A DNA stretch of 64,000 bases from Agrobacterium albertimagni AOL15 (GTDB lineage Bacteria > Pseudomonadota > Alphaproteobacteria > Rhizobiales > Rhizobiaceae): NCBI RefSeq assembly GCF_000300855.1, contig NZ_ALJF01000010.1, forward strand, positions 186,001-250,000, given 5' to 3'. The notes under the pieces were generated by a model, which ran no database searches, had not been told where the DNA came from, and worked only from the letters and a program-made list of their open reading frames with translations. Shown here piece by piece: positions 26,624 through 38,495 of this stretch (its first letter is position 1; every line of letters begins with the position of its first letter). The translations under genes were made by a program, and so were the position numbers.

Positions 26624-26817
26624 GAGAGTGATCCATCAGAAGGGTTGATGACTACCATTAGAAACATTCGTTGGACTGATCAATATCCTTTCGGCATCTT
26701 CGTGATCGTAATCCTCACCGACCGGTTCCCGGCCAAGCATCAACCTCCAGCCCTCATCGCCTGTCCGCTTTTTCGCGGACGGGAGCAATTTCTCGTGCCC
26801 GCTGAAAGGAAATAGCC

Positions 26818-27129
26818 ATGCGCACGAACGATCGGATCCTCGACTTTGACCTCGACCTTGCCGTTGATCGGCCGGCCCGGACGCTTGCCGCACGTCTCGC
26901 CCGCCTCCAGGCATGGATCGGATCCCTTCGCGTGGCGCTGCGCAATCGACTTGCCGCGAACAGCCTCGCCGATCTCGACGAGCGCCTTCTGAACGACCTC
27001 GGCCTCAGCCGGGGCGAGGTGCAGGAGGTGCTGCGTCGTCACGGCTATACTGACGATCCTTCGCAGCAGTTGACCCGTCTCGCGCGTCGCCGCGCCGAGC
27101 GATCCCTTCGCGGTCACAAGAGCGACTGA
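26818..27129 (+). CDS. DUF1127 small basic protein
   Basis: A 103-residue protein. The conserved DUF1127 core is in residues 40-75 (NSLADLDERLLNDLGLSRGEVQEVLRR). The C-terminus is rich in Arg. DUF1127 proteins in rhizobia and Brucella act in phosphate and carbon stress responses and may bind RNA. An AAAGGA ribosome binding site precedes the ATG. It diverges from the LysR gene and is followed by a strong terminator. Confidence 0.88.
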   Translation: MRTNDRILDFDLDLAVDRPARTLAARLARLQAWIGSLRVALRNRLAANSLADLDERLLNDLGLSRGEVQEVLRRHGYTDDPSQQLTRLARRRAERSLRGHKSD

Positions 27130-27178
27130 GACCCCCTCGACCATCCCCGCAGGGTGACAGCCAATAGCCCTGCCTCTT

Positions 27179-27211
27179 GCCCGGTCCGTTTATTCTGGAC
27201 CGGGCTTTTTT
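27179..27211 (+). terminator. Rho-independent terminator after DUF1127 gene
   Basis: GCCCGGTCC and GGACCGGGC form a 9-bp stem with a 9-nt loop, followed by six T. It lies 50 bp after the stop codon. Confidence 0.92.
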
Positions 27212-27302
27212 GTAAACGCTAAAATAACGATGAATGGTGTGAATTACGAGGGGAAAAGCGACCGGAAGTAACCTGTTGCTAACGAGCGTATGTCAGCGAT
27301 GA

Positions 27303-29846
<2,544 letters not shown>

Positions 29847-29868
29847 GGCTGCACGGCCGCTGAAATGC

Positions 29869-29896
29869 AAAACGGCGCGGGAAACCGCGCCGTTTT
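29869..29896. terminator. Bidirectional terminator
   Basis: AACGGCGCGG and CCGCGCCGTT form a perfect 10-bp stem with a GAAA loop, flanked by A on the left and T on the right. It serves the convergent chemoreceptor and DUF937 genes. Confidence 0.9.
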
Positions 29897-29921
29897 CGTT
29901 TGCCTGCGATCCTTCGGCCGC

Positions 29922-30836
29922 TCAGGCCTTGTCTTCGGGAGCCTGATCGGCAGGCTCCGGCGCGTCCTTGCGCGATGCGGTAAGGTAGGTGTCGAAGATC
30001 TGCTCCATGCTCTTCTGGTAGCTCTTCTGCACTTCAAGCCCGCTGTCGAACATGGTGTTGACCATGGCCGCAAAGCTTTCCTGCGCTTCCTTCTCCGGAG
30101 CCTTTGGCGCTTCTTGCTGAGGTTTCGGCGCTTCTGCCGGCTGCCCGGTCATCTGCGCCGTGTAGGCGGCCGTCATGTCCTGGAAGGCCTTGGTGAAGGG
30201 ATTGTCGAGGAAGGGGTTGGCGGCTGCCTGGGGTTCCGGCTTCTTCTGACCGCCCATCATGTCCTGGAAGGCGCGCATGAACGGATTGTCGAACATCGCC
30301 GCCGCCATCGCTGCCGGCTGGGGCTGAGGCTTCGGCTGCAGGCCGGTGTTCTCCAGCCATTGCTGCATCATTGCCGCCATGGGCGTTCCGGCAAAGGCAT
30401 TGGCGCCCGGGAACTGCCCCGTCGTCTGCTTGAAGAGCCCACCCATCAGCGTGTCGGCCATGGCGGGCATCATCTGTTTCAGGATGTCCTGTCCGATGCC
30501 CGTCAATTGGGCTGCCTGCGCGGCGATCGCCCGCGACACCTCTTTCGATCCGAAGAGCTGCTGCAGGACCTGATTGCCGTCAGCAATGCCCTGTGGCGTG
30601 AATGCCGAGCTCATGTCCTCGAAATACTTGGCATAATTGCCCGAAGTCATCGCCTGGACGAGCGCGGAGAAATCGTAGGGATTGGTGGTGTTGCGCTTGA
30701 AGCCCGATGCGAAGGCCGGCATCAGCGCCGCAACGGCCTTGGCGGCCTGTTCCTGTGCAAGGCCATATTGTTTGGCCATGGCGTCCATCGCCATGCCGTT
30801 TTGGGCCTGCAGCATCATGTCGAACAGTGGCAGCAT
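29922..30836 (-). CDS. DUF937 domain protein
   Basis: A 304-residue protein. The N-terminal half (MLPLFDMMLQAQNGMAMDAMAKQYGL, then KAVAALMPAFASGFKRN) matches DUF937, a helical family of unknown role. The second half is low complexity with repeated NPF-type units (FDNPFMRAFQDM, LDNPFTKAFQDM) and Pro/Gln/Ala-rich spacers. That C-terminal part recalls phasin-like helices, but this is only resemblance. No signal peptide. It is monocistronic, followed by the shared terminator. Confidence 0.8.
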   Translation of the reverse strand: MLPLFDMMLQAQNGMAMDAMAKQYGLAQEQAAKAVAALMPAFASGFKRNTTNPYDFSALVQAMTSGNYAKYFEDMSSAFTPQGIADGNQVLQQLFGSKEVSRAIAAQAAQLTGIGQDILKQMMPAMADTLMGGLFKQTTGQFPGANAFAGTPMAAMMQQWLENTGLQPKPQPQPAAMAAAMFDNPFMRAFQDMMGGQKKPEPQAAANPFLDNPFTKAFQDMTAAYTAQMTGQPAEAPKPQQEAPKAPEKEAQESFAAMVNTMFDSGLEVQKSYQKSMEQIFDTYLTASRKDAPEPADQAPEDKA

Positions 30837-30947
30837 GGCATTTCTCCCCGGATGCGTGCAGATGATTCAGCACTATATCCGGAATGGCCATCAGGCAAAC
30901 CGCTTTTTGCCTGATGTCTCAATGCCAGGCGTGGCGCGACCGCTTGC

Positions 30948-32321
30948 TCAGTACTGATATTCCTCGAAAACCGGCTCGACCGACCCGTTCCAGCGTCCGT
31001 TATAGAGAGCCAGCATGTCGTCGGCCAGCGTCATCCGCTTGGCGAGAACTTCGTCCAGGGTGTTCAGGAACACCGTCTCGTCCTGGCCTTCGGAATTCAA
31101 CTGGCCACGGGCTTTCAGCCCCGCGCGCGACATTTCCACGACCTCGCGTGCCACTTCCATCAGCGGGCGTCCCGCAACCGAAGCCTTGAGCCCCTGGGCC
31201 GGGACAGCATCGCGCATGGCAATCACGTCCTCGACGGTCCAGTTGGCAGTCAGCTCATCGGCCGCAGCCAGCGCTGTTTCGTCATAGAGCAGGCCGACCC
31301 AGAGCGCCGGCAGCGCACAGATGCGTCTCCACGGGCCACCATCGGCGCCACGCATTTCGAGGAAGCGCTTCAGCCGCACATCGGGGAAGAGGGTGGAAAG
31401 GTGGTTGGTCCAGTCCCCCAGCTGCGGCTCCCACTCGGCGACTTCGCCCTTGAGAGCGCCATCCATGAACTGGCGGAAGGTGATGTGGGTACAGTCGTGG
31501 TACCGCCCGTCGCGCACGATGAAATACATCGGCGCATCGATGGCCCAGGCAACATAGTCGCCGAACGAGAAATCCTTCGAGAAGGTGAAGGGCAGAACGC
31601 CGGCGCGCTGATTGTCGGTATCGCGCCAGATGTCGCCCCGCCAGGAAAGAAGGCCGTTCGGCTTGCCTTCCGTGAAAGGCGAGGAGGCAAAGAGCGCGGT
31701 TGCCAGCGACTGCAGCTTCATCGACACCCGCATCTTCTGCCGCATGTCGGCTTCCGACGAGAAGTCGAGATTCACCTGGATCGTACAGGTCCGGTACATC
31801 ATGTCGAGACCCTGGCTGCCGACCTTCGGCATATAGCGGGTCATGATGTCGTAACGGGACTTCGGCATACGCGGCGTCTCGGCCAGCGACCACTTCGGGC
31901 TGCCGCCGATCCCGAGGAAGCGGATGCCCATGGGCTCTGCAACGTCCCGCAGCACGGCGAGATGCTGGTTCGATTCCTTGCAGGTCTGGTGGAGCGTCTC
32001 GACAGGTGCGCCGGACAGTTCGAATTGGCCGCCTGGCTCGATCGAAATCGCGCCCATGCCGTGTTGTTCGCCGAGACCGATGATGTTTTCGCCGTCCATG
32101 ATCGGTTCCCAGCCGAGCTTCTCCTGCATGCCCTTGAGCAGAGCCGAGATGCTGGCGTCCCCATGATAGGGAACCGGGCTGTTGTCGGCCCGGAAGAAGG
32201 CAAACTTCTCGTGCTCGGTGCCGATCCGGAACTGCTCCTTCGGCTTGGACCCGGCTGCCATATAGGCTGCCATGTCGTCGAGAGTGCCGAGAGGGGTCTG
32301 GTCGGTGGTATCACGGGCCAT
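30948..32321 (-). CDS. gshA: Glutamate-cysteine ligase, plant/alphaproteobacterial type
   Basis: A 457-residue ATP-dependent ligase that makes gamma-glutamylcysteine, the first step of glutathione synthesis. The length and sequence fit the plant-type (GCS2-related) enzyme of rhizobia. Motifs include FRIGTEHEKFAF, ISIEPGGQFELSGAP, MMYRTCTIQVNLDFSSE and RFLEMRGADGGPW. It lies downstream of rsmE on the same strand with a gap of about 140 bp and may share its transcript. Glutathione made here would feed the glutathione transferase near the end of the window. Confidence 0.95.
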   Translation of the reverse strand: MARDTTDQTPLGTLDDMAAYMAAGSKPKEQFRIGTEHEKFAFFRADNSPVPYHGDASISALLKGMQEKLGWEPIMDGENIIGLGEQHGMGAISIEPGGQFELSGAPVETLHQTCKESNQHLAVLRDVAEPMGIRFLGIGGSPKWSLAETPRMPKSRYDIMTRYMPKVGSQGLDMMYRTCTIQVNLDFSSEADMRQKMRVSMKLQSLATALFASSPFTEGKPNGLLSWRGDIWRDTDNQRAGVLPFTFSKDFSFGDYVAWAIDAPMYFIVRDGRYHDCTHITFRQFMDGALKGEVAEWEPQLGDWTNHLSTLFPDVRLKRFLEMRGADGGPWRRICALPALWVGLLYDETALAAADELTANWTVEDVIAMRDAVPAQGLKASVAGRPLMEVAREVVEMSRAGLKARGQLNSEGQDETVFLNTLDEVLAKRMTLADDMLALYNGRWNGSVEPVFEEYQY

Positions 32322-32464
32322 GGAAGCTACCTTGCTGGGCGTCGTCGGTGGGCAAGACTAGGCCCATCACTGATGGCTGATTGAACCGGATTTCTGTGCC
32401 GTGCAAGTGAAAATCTCTCATGCACGGCTCAAAAAACTGGAACGAAGTGAAGCGGAAATAAAGG

Positions 32465-33202
32465 CTAGCGCCAGTCGCCGATGGCGGCCTGCACAACGGC
32501 CATTGCGGCGACCGCTGCCGTGTCTGCTCTCAAGATGCGGGGCCCAAGCGGAATGGCCGTCACGAAGGGCAGGGACCGCAGCAGAGCCCGCTCGTCTTCG
32601 GAGAAGCCGCCTTCGGGGCCGACGAGAAGCGCGAGCGACTTTTCCTCGATCCGCGAGAGCGCGGGAAGGGGATTTTGCGTGGCGCTGTCCTCGTCGCAAT
32701 AGATGATCCGTCGGTCCGAGGGCCAGCGATCGAGCAGGTCGCGCAGCTTGACCGGCTCCACGACTTTGGGAATGGCGAGAATGCCGCATTGCTCGGCGGC
32801 TTCCACGGCATTCGCCTGCAGGCGATCGATATTGCCGATCTTGCCCTGGACATGTTGCGTCATCACCGGTTGCAGGATGCCAGCGCCCATCTCGACTGCC
32901 TTCTGCACCAGATAGTCCATGCGGCCGACCTTGAGCGGCGCGAAGAGAAAATGCAGATCGCAATCATCAGGCTGCGGGCGTGTTTGCTCGACAGGGGTGA
33001 TCATGATCTTCTTGCGTGTGGGAAAGTGGATGCTGGCCTTCCACTCGCCATGACGTCCGTTGAAGACAAGGAGCTCGGCCCCTTCCTCAAACCGCAGCAC
33101 ATTGGCCAGGTAGTTGAACTGCTCCGCCGTCGCCTCGAAGGCTTGGGCGAGAGCAAGGTCGGCGGTCACATAGAGCCGTTGCATCCGGTAATTGGCACGC
33201 AT
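32465..33202 (-). CDS. rsmE: 16S rRNA (uracil1498-N3)-methyltransferase
   Basis: A 245-residue SPOUT-class methyltransferase. The N-terminal PUA-like part (residues 1-75) contains HxxxVLR-like [13 protein letters not shown]. The C-terminal knot has the SAM-binding motifs [13 protein letters not shown] and [11 protein letters not shown], typical of RsmE. A GGAG site precedes the ATG; M at residue 7 is a possible alternative. It is followed by gshA, an order common in rhizobia. Confidence 0.95.
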   Translation of the reverse strand: MRANYRMQRLYVTADLALAQAFEATAEQFNYLANVLRFEEGAELLVFNGRHGEWKASIHFPTRKKIMITPVEQTRPQPDDCDLHFLFAPLKVGRMDYLVQKAVEMGAGILQPVMTQHVQGKIGNIDRLQANAVEAAEQCGILAIPKVVEPVKLRDLLDRWPSDRRIIYCDEDSATQNPLPALSRIEEKSLALLVGPEGGFSEDERALLRSLPFVTAIPLGPRILRADTAAVAAMAVVQAAIGDWR

Positions 33203-33221
33203 GATGGTCTCGTCTCCGGGA

Positions 33222-34727
33222 TCAAAGAGCGATCAGAGACATAACCCAATACAGCACGGCTGCAAGGCCGGCAGATGCTGGAACGGTAATGATCCACGCC
33301 GCCACGATCGTCATGAAGTGCGAGCGGCGCACAAGATAACGACGGCGGATCTCTTCCGGGTTGCGTTCCGGCTTCGGCTCGATGACGAAACGCTCGGCCT
33401 TGCTGCGCATGTATTCCATGCGCCGCTTGGAATTGCGGGTGTACCACTCACGGAAGAAGCCGACGCCGAAGACAGCACCGACGGCAATGTGGGTGGAGCT
33501 GACCGGCAGGCCCAGCGCCGACGCCACGATCACGGTGATGGCTGCCGAAAGCGAGACGCAGAAGGCGCGCATGGGGTTGAGCTTGGTGACCTGTTCGCCG
33601 ACCAGGCGGATCAGGCGAGGACCGAAGAGCAGCAGACCCAAGGAGATGCCGACGGCACCGATCACCATGACCCAGAGAGGCACTGTCACCTGGCCTGCGA
33701 CCTCGTGATCCTGCGCGGCATGCACGATTGCCGAGAGCGGGCCGATGGCATTGGCCACATCATTGGCGCCGTGGGCGAAGGAGAGCATTGCGGCCGAGAA
33801 AATGAGCGGCAGCTGGAAAAGCTTGCGCAGCGACTGATTGCGGTTTTCGAGCCCGCGGGACTGGCGCCGGATGAGCGGCACACTCAGCCACCAGGACAAC
33901 AGGCCGAAGACAAGCCCGATCAGGCTGGCTTGAGCCAAGCTGATCGAAACGATCTTGTTGAGGCCCTTGAGCGCGAGATAGGCGATGAACGAACCGATCA
34001 TGATCCCGATCAATACCGGCACCCATCGCCGAGCGGCACTGAGCTTGTCTTCCCGGTAGATGATGAATTCCTTGATGAAGGCAAGGAAGAGCGCCGCGAT
34101 CACGCCTCCGAGCACCGGAGAGACGACCCAGCTTGCCGCGATGCCGCCCATCACGCCCCAGTCGACGGCGGACAGGCCGGCTGCCGCGACCCCGGCGCCG
34201 AGCACGCCGCCGACGACGGCATGGGTCGTGGAAACTGGCGCGCCGATCCAGGTGGCAAGGTTGATCCACAGCGCCGACGACAGCAGCGAGGCCATCATCG
34301 CCCAGATGAACGTATCGGCATTCGCCATCTTGTCCGGATCGACGATGCCACGCGAGATCGTGGAAACGACATCGCCGCCTGCGATCAGCGCACCGGCCGT
34401 CTCGAACACCACGGCGATGGCGAGCGCAACCCCCATGGTCATCGCACGGGATCCGACCGCGGGGCCGACATTGTTGGTGACGTCATTCGCGCCGATGTTC
34501 ATCGCCATATACGCGCCGATCGCAGCCGCTGCGACGATGATCCAGGCGCCCGGCCGGTCCATGGCAAGCGCCCCGGCAAACACGGTGGCGAATACCATGA
34601 AGATCAGCGCGATGCCGAGTGGCGCAAAACCGCGGGAAACGTGCTGCGCCGCTTCCTCGACATGGGCGATCTTGTCGAGATCCTTGTCGAGGGTAGGCTT
34701 CACGAGTTTCGGCTTTGGCTTGCCCAT
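33222..34727 (-). CDS. pit: Inorganic phosphate permease, Pit family
   Basis: A 501-residue membrane protein of the PHO4/Pit family, which imports phosphate with protons, often as a metal-phosphate complex. Both Pit signatures are present: [18 protein letters not shown] (about 80) and [14 protein letters not shown] (about 335). [10 protein letters not shown] and [10 protein letters not shown] repeats mark the two halves. The cytoplasmic N-terminal 35 residues are Lys-rich. ATG at 34727 has GGAGA 9 nt upstream; an earlier ATG at 34769 is less likely. A Pho box lies 154-171 bp upstream, so phosphate-dependent control by PhoB is likely. Confidence 0.94.
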   Translation of the reverse strand: MGKPKPKLVKPTLDKDLDKIAHVEEAAQHVSRGFAPLGIALIFMVFATVFAGALAMDRPGAWIIVAAAAIGAYMAMNIGANDVTNNVGPAVGSRAMTMGVALAIAVVFETAGALIAGGDVVSTISRGIVDPDKMANADTFIWAMMASLLSSALWINLATWIGAPVSTTHAVVGGVLGAGVAAAGLSAVDWGVMGGIAASWVVSPVLGGVIAALFLAFIKEFIIYREDKLSAARRWVPVLIGIMIGSFIAYLALKGLNKIVSISLAQASLIGLVFGLLSWWLSVPLIRRQSRGLENRNQSLRKLFQLPLIFSAAMLSFAHGANDVANAIGPLSAIVHAAQDHEVAGQVTVPLWVMVIGAVGISLGLLLFGPRLIRLVGEQVTKLNPMRAFCVSLSAAITVIVASALGLPVSSTHIAVGAVFGVGFFREWYTRNSKRRMEYMRSKAERFVIEPKPERNPEEIRRRYLVRRSHFMTIVAAWIITVPASAGLAAVLYWVMSLIAL

Positions 34728-34880
34728 GGCGGGTGTCTCCGGAAGAGGGTCCCTGTCCGGATTCCTCATTCTCTTGTTTTAGCGGCGGATGATGACGCAT
34801 AGTCCGTGGGCCAGAGGCACGTCACGGCATATCTCATCGGGTCGCAGAAGCCCCTACCGACAAAGGGGGCGCGCTGCAAT

Positions 34881-34898
34881 ATGACAGTTTTGTGACAG
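34881..34898 (-). promoter_or_regulatory. Pho box (PhoB binding site) upstream of pit
   Basis: On the minus strand CTGTCACAAAACTGTCAT contains two CTGTCA direct repeats spaced by 5 nt, an almost exact match to the PhoB consensus. It is oriented towards pit. In Sinorhizobium a Pit system is repressed by PhoB under phosphate limitation; the sign here is unknown. Confidence 0.8.
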
Positions 34899-34904
34899 TC
34901 GGTT

Positions 34905-35414
34905 TCAGGCCCGTTTTGCAGCCTTTTCTGGGATCGGCGCGGGCATTTGTGTCAGTTTCGGGAATTCCAGGAACAGCGCCTTGAGTTCCGGCTCCTCAAC
35001 GCGGGTGGCTGCTTCCGCGCAACTGACCCACTCAAGACGACGGACGCCCTTCTCGGGGAACTCCTTGACGAAGCCCTTCACGTCAAGCGCATGGACCTGA
35101 ACGCGAGTCGGGACCTTGTGCCCGCCACGCATCTTCTTCATGTAGGTATAGTAGCCGACGGGCTCGATACCCGCCTTGCCCTTGATGCCGGCCTCTTCAA
35201 AGGCCTCTCGTTCGGCGATGGCATGGGGCTGCTTGCCCGGCATGTGCCAGCCCTTCGGGATAACCCAACGCCCGGTATCCCGGCTTGTGATCAGCAACAC
35301 CTCAAGCTCGCCCGTCTTCTTGCGCGTCCGGTGACAGATCGCAGCAAATTGCTGCCGCGGCGGGCGCTGCAGCATGAGCCTGAGGTCTGATGTGATACGG
35401 CCAATGATACCCAA
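34905..35414 (-). CDS. NUDIX hydrolase, DIPP-like
   Basis: A 169-residue protein with a Nudix box GWHMPGKQPHAIAEREAFEEAGI (about residues 54-76). The REAFEEAG helix with metal-binding Glu residues is intact. The first Glu of the canonical box is replaced by Lys, as in many alphaproteobacterial relatives of diphosphoinositol polyphosphate phosphohydrolases. VIPKGW precedes the box. Substrate is unknown (nucleoside diphosphate derivative or inositol/dinucleotide polyphosphate). Its end is 6 bp from the Pho box of pit. Confidence 0.9.
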   Translation of the reverse strand: MGIIGRITSDLRLMLQRPPRQQFAAICHRTRKKTGELEVLLITSRDTGRWVIPKGWHMPGKQPHAIAEREAFEEAGIKGKAGIEPVGYYTYMKKMRGGHKVPTRVQVHALDVKGFVKEFPEKGVRRLEWVSCAEAATRVEEPELKALFLEFPKLTQMPAPIPEKAAKRA

Positions 35415-35588
35415 TGAACTTGCACCTCGATTCGTCTATCAGAATACGCCAAAATACCGCGCTTTCGCGGCCAATCTTGTGCGGATGATACGCTTTTCAC
35501 ACGATGGTTATCGCTGCCTATCAGGTGTAGGCGTCATGCGTTCAATTCAATGCGACATTCGATGCCCGAAAGTCGCATTTCCCGACAT

Positions 35589-36362
35589 TTACGTCGCCTC
35601 TGGCGTCGCAAATACGCCGAATTCCTTCAGCCCGTCGATCACGCCTCCGGCAGCAGTCCCTTGAGTGGCAATCATGCCGGGCCTTGCCTGCGCGAGGCTG
35701 ACGAGTTCGGGCAGCGCATTGCCGGGCATGATGCCGCGCACGCCGTCGAGCTCGAACATCGCCCTGTCATTGCCGGTGTCGCCTGCAACCACCACCTCGT
35801 CCAGGCCGATCTCAAGCTCACTGCAGAGCCAGCTAAGCGCCTTTCCCTTGTCGGCGACATCAGGCAGAACGTCGAGATCGCGCGCACTGGAATAGATGAC
35901 CCGTGTCCGATGGCCCGAACTGGCGAGCATCTGCTCCAGTTCCAGAATGTCGTCCGCCGTCGCATCATGCAGATACCAGCTCGACTTATAGTCATGCTGA
36001 TACTGTGCCGGTTGCCGGGTCAGCCGCTCCATCATCACGAGCTCCGCCTCGATAAGGTCGACATCAAAGCCGTCGGCGATCAGCGCGGTGTACTGATCGG
36101 ACATATGGGGATGATCATAAGAATGCATCATGGTGCCGACGCCGCCGATCAGAAAGTCGGCTTGCGGCAAACCCTGTTCCCACGTGAATTCCATGATGTC
36201 TTCGATCAGGCGCCCACTGTTGTAGACCAACAGCGGTCGCTCGCCGTCCGGCAAGGCTTGCCACAGCCGCGCAAACTCGACCGACGCATCGCGGTCCCCC
36301 GCGAGCGTCCCGTCGAGATCGGATGAAAAGAGCCGGATCGGTTTCAATCCCCGTCGTTCCAT
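35589..36362 (-). CDS. mfppB: Mannosylfructose-phosphate phosphatase
   Basis: A 257-residue HAD-IIB phosphatase of the sucrose-phosphate phosphatase type. Motif I SSDLDGTLAGD carries the nucleophile Asp; VYNSGRL is motif II; VVAGDTGNDRAMF is motif IV with metal-binding Asp residues. Directly downstream of, and overlapping by 19 nt, the glycosyltransferase mfpsA. In Agrobacterium these two enzymes make the osmolyte mannosylfructose: MfpsA joins GDP-mannose to fructose 6-phosphate, and MfppB removes the phosphate. The pairing makes the substrate call strong. Confidence 0.92.
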   Translation of the reverse strand: MERRGLKPIRLFSSDLDGTLAGDRDASVEFARLWQALPDGERPLLVYNSGRLIEDIMEFTWEQGLPQADFLIGGVGTMMHSYDHPHMSDQYTALIADGFDVDLIEAELVMMERLTRQPAQYQHDYKSSWYLHDATADDILELEQMLASSGHRTRVIYSSARDLDVLPDVADKGKALSWLCSELEIGLDEVVVAGDTGNDRAMFELDGVRGIMPGNALPELVSLAQARPGMIATQGTAAGGVIDGLKEFGVFATPEAT

Positions 36363-37681
36363 GGTTCTGCCCAGTCGCTTTCTTCAAGAGCTTGCGCCAC
36401 CGGACGGCCTTCGACAAGAGCCACGAGTTGCTGGGCGATCCCGGTCCAGGTGAAAAGACTGCGCGCCTTGTGCGCGCCCATGCGCGACAGTCGCCCGTAA
36501 AGCCTCGGATGCTTGAACGGCTTCATCATGGTGATGCCGAGATCGTATTTGTCGAAGGGATCGGCAAACAGCGCATGTCGACCATAGCTGACCGCGCGGA
36601 ACAGGCCACCATGAATGGTGACGATCGTCGGTGTGCCGCTTGCCATCGCCTCGATCGCGGTCATGCCGAAGGGCTCGTAGCGACTCGAAAGCACGAAGAG
36701 ATCGGCAGCGCGATACATGTCGGGCAGGTCCTCATCGGGAATGAAGCCAGAGAAATCCACCTTGTCTGAGATGCCGAGATCGGCCACCTGCTGCTTGAGC
36801 TGGGCTAGGATCGTCTCTTCCTGTGCATCGAGGCTTTCACCACCAAGCGCCAGCCGCAACCGCGCTTCCGGCACCCGTTCCGCCATGACGGCAAAACCGT
36901 CGATCAGGAGGTCGTAGCCCTTGTTGGTCGCAAGCCGGCCGAGCGCCAGAACCGTTTTGCCTTCGAAGCCAAAGCGCTGGCGCACCATCTGCCGCGAAGA
37001 TTCCGACACGGGGTAGAAGCGATTGTCGTCATAGCCCGGCGGGATCATGTGCACGCGATTGCGCGCCAGTCCGTAATCCTCGGTCAGCATGTCCAGCTGG
37101 ATGGGGGTCGTGGCGATCACCAGCTGACAGCTGCGATAGACGATCAGCTCGTGCTGGATGCGTTCCTTGAAGTTGAATTCTTCTTCGAACCTGTCGGCGC
37201 GTTCCGGATAGTCGGTCTCCATCTGGCGCTTCTTCCACATCCCCAGCGAATGCGGCGTGTGGATATGCGGCACACGCAGCGCTTCGGACAGGCGCTGCCC
37301 GGCAACGCCTGCATCCCAGTAGTGACTGTTGATGAAGAGATAGGTGAGGCCCTCGCGCTTGATCCAGCGCAGGGCCTTCTCGTTCCATTCGGTCAGATGC
37401 CGGTGCAGATATTCCTTGGGAATGAAGTCAGGCCCGCCACAGGGAATCCGCACGACGCGCACATTATCATCCACCGCGTCGATCTCCGGCTGGTCTTCGA
37501 AGCGGCGGGTGAAGATGTCGACCTTGTGGCCGAGCTGGGCGAGTTTCTTTGCAAGTTCGAGAACATAGACCACCTGGCCACCGGTATCGGCGGCTCCGAG
37601 TGGCGGCTGGGCTGCGACGTAGCCATGCGTTGAGACGAGCGCGATGCGCGGCGTCTCATGCGGATCCGTTTGAAGTGCCAT
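36344..37681 (-). CDS. mfpsA: Mannosylfructose-phosphate synthase
   Basis: A 445-residue retaining GT4 glycosyltransferase related to sucrose-phosphate synthase. Features: ALVSTHGYVAAQPPLGAADTGGQVVYVLELA at the N-terminus, NSHYWDAGVAGQRLSEAL, the HTPHSLGMWKKRQMETDYPE stretch, LALGRLATNKGYDLLIDG, and the EPFGMTAIEAMASGTP donor-site motif. As recalled, the sequence matches Agrobacterium MfpsA over most of its length, including the C-terminal EPWNDGD. ATG at 37681 is preceded by GGTGGGG. It is the first gene of the mfpsA-mfppB operon that makes an osmoprotectant disaccharide. Confidence 0.95.
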   Translation of the reverse strand: MALQTDPHETPRIALVSTHGYVAAQPPLGAADTGGQVVYVLELAKKLAQLGHKVDIFTRRFEDQPEIDAVDDNVRVVRIPCGGPDFIPKEYLHRHLTEWNEKALRWIKREGLTYLFINSHYWDAGVAGQRLSEALRVPHIHTPHSLGMWKKRQMETDYPERADRFEEEFNFKERIQHELIVYRSCQLVIATTPIQLDMLTEDYGLARNRVHMIPPGYDDNRFYPVSESSRQMVRQRFGFEGKTVLALGRLATNKGYDLLIDGFAVMAERVPEARLRLALGGESLDAQEETILAQLKQQVADLGISDKVDFSGFIPDEDLPDMYRAADLFVLSSRYEPFGMTAIEAMASGTPTIVTIHGGLFRAVSYGRHALFADPFDKYDLGITMMKPFKHPRLYGRLSRMGAHKARSLFTWTGIAQQLVALVEGRPVAQALEESDWAEPWNDGD

Positions 37682-37814
37682 AATCCCCACCTTCTGAAAA
37701 TTTCGTTCTTAAGAAGCGGGAATGATAACGCGTTAAGGCGGTAAATGTTTCAGATTTTGGATGAAATTTTCGCGACTGCCCGGAACTTTTGCGTCTGGGC
37801 ACCTTCGCAAGCGC

Positions 37815-38492
37815 TCACGCCGGCGTCCCGACGATGACGATATGGAGTGCCCGCGGACCGTGGGCACCCAGGAGCAGAGTCTGTTCAATGTCGGCGGAAC
37901 GGGACGGGCCGGTGATCATGTTCACCGTCCGCGGCATCGTCTCGCCGTCAGCCTTTAGCAGATTGGCCCAGACGCTTTCCATGTCTCCGACAATCGCGGC
38001 GGCCTCGACGACGACGATGTGATGGTCGGGCAGGAAATTGAGCGTCACCGGGTTGTCGGGTCCTGACAGAACGCAAAGCGTACCCGTCTCGGCGATCCCG
38101 CCAAAGGCGTGGCTCACTGCCACCAGGTCATTGCCGTCGGATGCGCCGTGACGGATATCCAGCGCGCCGGCATTATGCCAAGGGAGCGATGTCAGGCGCG
38201 CATCCGCGCCGATCCGGATCGAGGCCGGCAGATTGCGCTGCTTCAGATACTCAGCAACAGACTGCGGCAGGGTCCCGCGCGAGGTAAGGCGCTCCGTCGT
38301 AGCATTGTATTTCTCGGCCATGGCGATGAAGAGTGTCAGCCGCTCATCGGCCGGCAGTTGGCCGCGCTTCGGAATGATCCCTTGCGGGCGTTCCTGGAGA
38401 CGACGGGCGACGGTTGCGGCACGCTCGGTATCGCCGGCCGCCACCTTCAGCGAGGTGCGGATACGGGAAAGAATGGCTTGGCGGCTGTCCAT
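37815..38492 (-). CDS. lutC: L-lactate utilisation protein LutC (LUD domain)
   Basis: A 225-residue LUD-domain (DUF162) protein, subunit of the LutABC L-lactate oxidation complex. The conserved core is GGIAETGTLCVLSGPDNPVTLNFLPDHHIVVVEA (about residues 130-165), and GAHGPRALHIVIVG ends the protein. Starts 3 bp after the lutB stop on the same strand, so it is the last gene of the lut operon. Confidence 0.92.
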   Translation of the reverse strand: MDSRQAILSRIRTSLKVAAGDTERAATVARRLQERPQGIIPKRGQLPADERLTLFIAMAEKYNATTERLTSRGTLPQSVAEYLKQRNLPASIRIGADARLTSLPWHNAGALDIRHGASDGNDLVAVSHAFGGIAETGTLCVLSGPDNPVTLNFLPDHHIVVVEAAAIVGDMESVWANLLKADGETMPRTVNMITGPSRSADIEQTLLLGAHGPRALHIVIVGTPA

Positions 38493-38495
38493 CGG

